Below, piece by piece: positions 60,572-64,000 of a DNA stretch of 64,000 bases (its first letter is position 1; every line of letters starts with the position of its first letter). Position numbers and translations under genes: made by a program. Source of the stretch: Diphasiastrum complanatum (taxonomy: Eukaryota > Streptophyta > Lycopodiopsida > Lycopodiales > Lycopodiaceae); contig CM055100.1 in assembly GCA_029204225.1 (NCBI GenBank), forward strand, positions 14,257,538 to 14,321,537. The letters are read 5' to 3'. Below the pieces are notes generated by a model. That model was not told the origin of the DNA, did not search any database, and saw nothing but the letters and a program-made list of their open reading frames with translations.

Positions 60572-60579
60572 AGGAGGAG
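60572..60579 (+). promoter_or_regulatory. Polypurine tract of the copia element
   Basis: AGGAGGAG lies immediately before the 3' LTR start TGTTGAAATATT, the position of the plus-strand primer. Confidence 0.85.
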
Positions 60580-61195
60580 TGTTGAAATATTGGAAAAATC
60601 TATCTAATGTTGTAAGTAGGGGTCCTAAAAAATGCCAAAGATGAATTGAGCTCTTTTGGCTTAGTAAAGACCCATCTTAGAATAAAATATTCAAGGTAGG
60701 TAGAAGTAGAAACTCGAGCTACCATAGGAATTGCCATTTGTACTTTGCATGCCACATTTAATGCATGAAAAGACTAGGTGGCACAATTAGACATATTGAG
60801 GTGGCTTGAATAACTCTAGATAGCTTGAGAGGTGGATTCATAACTTCAATTCAACTCAAAGTAGGAGGAGAGTCCATGGATCTATATATATGTGATGTAC
60901 TCTCATTGAGAAGATGATGATTTTTGTGTGTAATGCAAATTTGGAGACTAAGCTCTTTGTGCCCTCTCTCTCTCTACTCGAGTTTGTACTTTCATATTCT
61001 CTCTCTAGTCGAGTTGAGGCATTTAATGTACTTAGTTTCATGTTTTGTTGATACATCTTGCTTGTAACACAGTAGTATTTTTTGTATGATCAGCTTTCCT
61101 ATTGTCAATCAATGCTAGTTTGATCTTTATGGTATTATTGGGCTTAGGAGATCAAAAGTACATGTGTAGGGCATCCCACACGTGTGAATTCAACA
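60580..61195 (+). repeat. 3' LTR of the complete copia element
   Basis: 616 bp, aligned end to end with the 5' LTR. The differences include several transitions and short indels in A, CT and AT runs. Confidence 0.95.
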
Positions 61196-61744
61196 GTGTA
61201 GACAAGTGTAATACTTTAAGAGGTCCAACAGGATTTAGAGGTGGAACCTTGAGGGGTCCAATAGAATTTGAGATTTGCTTGAAAATGGTCCAATAGAATT
61301 CAGAGGTGAATGGATCAATGGTCCAATAGGATTAAGAGGTGGCAAAAGTGTGGTCCAATCATAGCTAAGCATTGTGGTAGCTCGTGGATCTACTATTATC
61401 ATTGTACTTCTCATTTTGAATCTAATTAATTTAGAGATTGAGTGGATTTCGAGTGTAAGTGATTTCTAGCTTTCTCTGTCTACCCAAGAGCAGCTTGTTT
61501 TTACTTAGAATAATTTTTGGATACTTTCCACACGTGAGAGTGAGAGTTGGAAGTGATTGAATGCATGTAGTAGTGTGTTTTTGCCATAGAATCAAAGATA
61601 GATCTTGAATCTCAATCTAGTCTTGATCTTGGTGCATCTACACACCTTAGGAGATCACAAGTACATGTTGTGGTCAGTCCACACGTGTGAATTGAACACA
61701 ACATCCTCATGAGTCCTCACGTGGTGGTTGGGTCCTCAAGTTTA
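61196..61744. other. Older copia-related debris with a GGTCCAATAG repeat
   Basis: At 61218-61345 GGTCCAATAGAATTTAGAGG-like units recur four times. At about 61646-61695 TTAGGAGATCACAAGTACATG and CCACACGTGTGAATTGAACA match the last ~50 bp of the complete copia LTR with differences, so an older related LTR lies here. No primer site follows it. Confidence 0.55.
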
Positions 61745-62420
61745 AGACCTTTGTAATAGAGGTCGGCAAAGAATTGGATAAAGTACCCGCATTGAGAGGG
61801 CAGCCAGCTTGGAGAGTTACAGTTTTTGAAAAAACTCCAAAATCCATCAAGAGTTGTGTGGCCAGCCCTCGCCAATTGCACGTAGATCCATATTACGTAC
61901 CAATGTTGTGCAGGAATAAGTGGAAGGATTTGAGATTGGCCATGGACAAAATTACTATCCATACATCGAACTGGCCAATCATCCACCAACCTTATAGTTG
62001 GAAAATTTCAGTGGATTTCCACTAGGCACTACAATCATACCAATGGGAGTATATACGCTCTCCCGATCCGATAGTGAGGAAATCGGTGCCTTTTGCAAAA
62101 GATTTGACTCTATTGACATCCATGGCAACACGATGGGATGATTTTCTTCCTCCTTGGCATTCGATCCGAATAAGCCAATGACATTAGAGAGCATTAAGGA
62201 TCAGTTGCTGGTGGCTAGACTGTATTTCCGTGCCGCAATGATGGGAGGTTCTTGGAAATTTCGATTCACATCCTGGACAACTTCAAAGTGGATCGTCGGA
62301 GCCCACCGTTGTTTTTTGTCGCACAATTTAGATTTCAACACTGCCCGACTCGATTTCATGGAGAAGGTGCAGTATCATTTAATAAAGATTCGACGTGAAG
62401 CAAATAAAAGCCCACAGTAA
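61745..62420 (+). pseudogene. Second copy of the unknown C-terminal domain family
   Basis: Frame 61774-62025 carries ALRGQPAWRVTVFEKTPKSI and QLHVDPYYVPMLCRNKWKDL. After a frame change, FSGFPLGTTIIPMGVYTLSR and one stop (62136-62138) lead to SIKDQLLVARLYFRAAMMGG and a stop at 62418. It matches the C-terminal domain at 48260-48780(-). The upstream linker and coiled coil are not present here. LTR-like DNA follows, as with the other copy. Confidence 0.6.
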
Positions 62421-64000
62421 CTGCATCTCGCAGGTGTCGTGGGACCGCCACCAGTTTTGGTGGGAAATACTATTGGAGGGCTTGCGAATCCCAAGGCAAC
62501 GCTAACCCCAGTTAATAAGTGAGAGGGATTTGGCACCCTACGTGTGTAAGTCCAACCTAATGATTATTTGATTAATTAGAAGGTTAATAAAAGGACTTTA
62601 GGCCTTTTTGCGAGACTTTTAATGTCGGAGGGCCTAAATGTCAAGTTAGTGAATAAAGTTGGGTTTCCCTCCAATTTTGGATGGTTCCCACTCTTTTTTA
62701 AATTTGAATAGCTAGGGAGGCAGAAATGGACGAATAGGAATCAGAGGCCAGGGTCCTCCTCTCTACTATAAAAAGGGACCAACTTGAGTTTGCTACACAT
62801 GTATATATCTTTATTTCAATAAAGCATGTTGGTTCTCTTGTGAAATAGATTTATGAATGTCCTTGATCTCTATCACTTTTCCTCCATCTCTCATGCTTTT
62901 ATTGTGTTTTGCTAATTGTTGGATCTGATTGCTATTGAGATTGCATGTTTTTATACTTTTTATGAGAGAGAAAGGGAGAGATAGAAAGAGTAAGCTATCT
63001 TCATTGTGGATCTAGTTTTAATGGATGTAGTGTTAATGCTTAGGGTTAGTGGATGGTAGAGTTAGATGTGAATCTCCCATTCATGCTAAAATCTAAATTA
63101 TGTTATCGCTCTCATGGGAACGAATCTATGCGTGACAATTAGCTTCATCTCCTCGATGCTAGATTGATTAGATCTTGGGTTGAGGATAGGCAAGGAAAGA
63201 AACCCACTACACTCACAGTACCGAGAGAGAGAAAGAGTTATTGTATGTTTGAGATTGGAGAAATGAATAGAGTGACGAAGATTATTCTTTCTGATTTCTA
63301 TCCTACGCACTGTTGAATGTGAGTAATTTCGAGCCTACTAGCAATCGTGTACACAAAACTACAATCATTCTTTGGTCACACAGTATTTTCTTTCATTACA
63401 ATCGTTTGTTGTGTATCCGTAAAGTTGATCTAAAGAACTGTCTTAAAATTGCTTTGCTCGTATGAGTGAATACTTTGTGTTTGACATTAATACCCTTGGT
63501 GCAGTTTTCCACAGTTGCTGATAGAAAAGTATGTATGTTGTGAAATGGTAGTCTTTGACTAAGGAACTGAGTTATTGATCTATATTCGTGTTAGTAACGA
63601 AGATAAATGTTTCTAACATATTTGCAAACTACTTGAGTCCTTTAACCATAATTGGACTTTAGTTGTTGAGGACTTCTGCCTAGAACACATTGGTTCAAGA
63701 ATAAGATTAACATTTTGTCTGTTCGTATGTGCCTGTATCAAACATATCACAGATCCTTGCTGACAAACTAATCAGTCAGAGTGCAATTCCTTCGAGCTAC
63801 TCTGATAACATTTCATCTGCAGAACGCTTTACATTCGGTTTGATAGAGAAAGACTGTTGTTTAGCACTCAATACTTTACACACCTTTTCTAAAAGTGGTA
63901 TTGGCTATCTATAAAATGTCTGTTGACAACTAGATTTTCTCTCGACTCCATTTCTTTCGAAATAAGTCAATAATGTATCAACCTAACAATTTTTAAGAGC
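62421..64000. other. LTR-like and unassigned DNA
   Basis: At about 62516-62900 a TATA box (TATAAAAA, 62767-62774) followed about 45 bp later by AATAAA (62818-62823) looks like the promoter and polyadenylation region of an LTR, just downstream of the ORF at 61745-62420. Boundaries are not proven. From 63000 to the end I see no gene, RNA or repeat. Confidence 0.4.

Larger units (their letters stand above)
55459..61195 (+). mobile_element. Complete Ty1/copia element with LTRs and TSD
   Basis: The element is 5,737 bp, bounded by LTRs 55459-56073 and 60580-61195 and flanked by an exact 5-bp duplication GTGTA (55454-55458 and 61196-61200). Primer site, leader, gag, protease, integrase, RT, RNase H and PPT are in copia order. 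By eye the LTRs differ at about 18 substitutions in ~612 bp plus a few indels, roughly 3%, so this is one of the younger insertions here. It is not autonomous: frames are broken and the protease active site is changed. Confidence 0.95.

Overview
This is a 64 kb stretch of land-plant nuclear DNA. It is AT-rich and gene-poor, and is built almost entirely from nested, decayed retroelements. I see one convincingly intact host gene, a three-exon major facilitator superfamily (MFS) transporter (exons 41489-41776, 43261-43568, 43737-44517). The mix of chromoviruses, Tat/Athila-like Ty3 elements with a tRNA-Asp-type primer site, Ty1/copia elements, a possible Penelope-like RT relic and short tRNA-like retroposons suggests a large-genome plant such as a fern, gymnosperm or lycophyte. 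The lineage is an inference; the sequence does not settle it.

Layout. 1-5410: chromovirus relic (+), gag to chromodomain, with its 3' LTR. 5411-6720: gypsy protease fragment (-). 6724-14434: Tat/Athila-like Ty3 element (+) with LTR, primer site, gag, pol and an extra ORF after pol. 15060-17055: copia relic (-). 17056-19056: second chromovirus piece (+). 19690-24200: two copia LTR/leader ends pointing towards each other around a minus-strand copia body. 24230-29888: mostly unassigned, with a tRNA-like retroposon, tandem duplications and a copia LTR. 29889-30111: uninterrupted (CT)n. 30131-33627: copia integrase scrap, then a gypsy relic with a large internal deletion. 34674-36642: probable Penelope-like RT relic. 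36660-41488: noncoding, with a hAT-type MITE, tandem repeats and a second tRNA-like retroposon. 41489-44517: MFS gene. 45410-45509: third tRNA-like retroposon. 47219-51391: LTR and a very long degenerate minus-strand reading frame. 51392-54734: gypsy pol relic (+) with a satellite-like tail. 55459-61195: complete copia element with both LTRs and a 5-bp target-site duplication, inserted in older retroelement debris. 61745-62420: second copy of the C-terminal domain of the minus-strand frame. 62421-64000: LTR-like and unassigned DNA.

The genes do not form a pathway. The most interesting material is accessory coding capacity attached to the Ty3 elements: an extra ORF at 13171-14434, and a roughly 1,000-codon frame at 48260-51391(-) whose C-terminal domain recurs at 61745-62420(+). 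Also notable are a family of 83-100 bp tRNA-like retroposons with clear target-site duplications and a non-autonomous hAT-like element. Nearly all retroelement ORFs carry stops and frameshifts. Many of the stops sit where CAA, CAG, CGA or TGG would be expected, as decay of methylated cytosines would produce.
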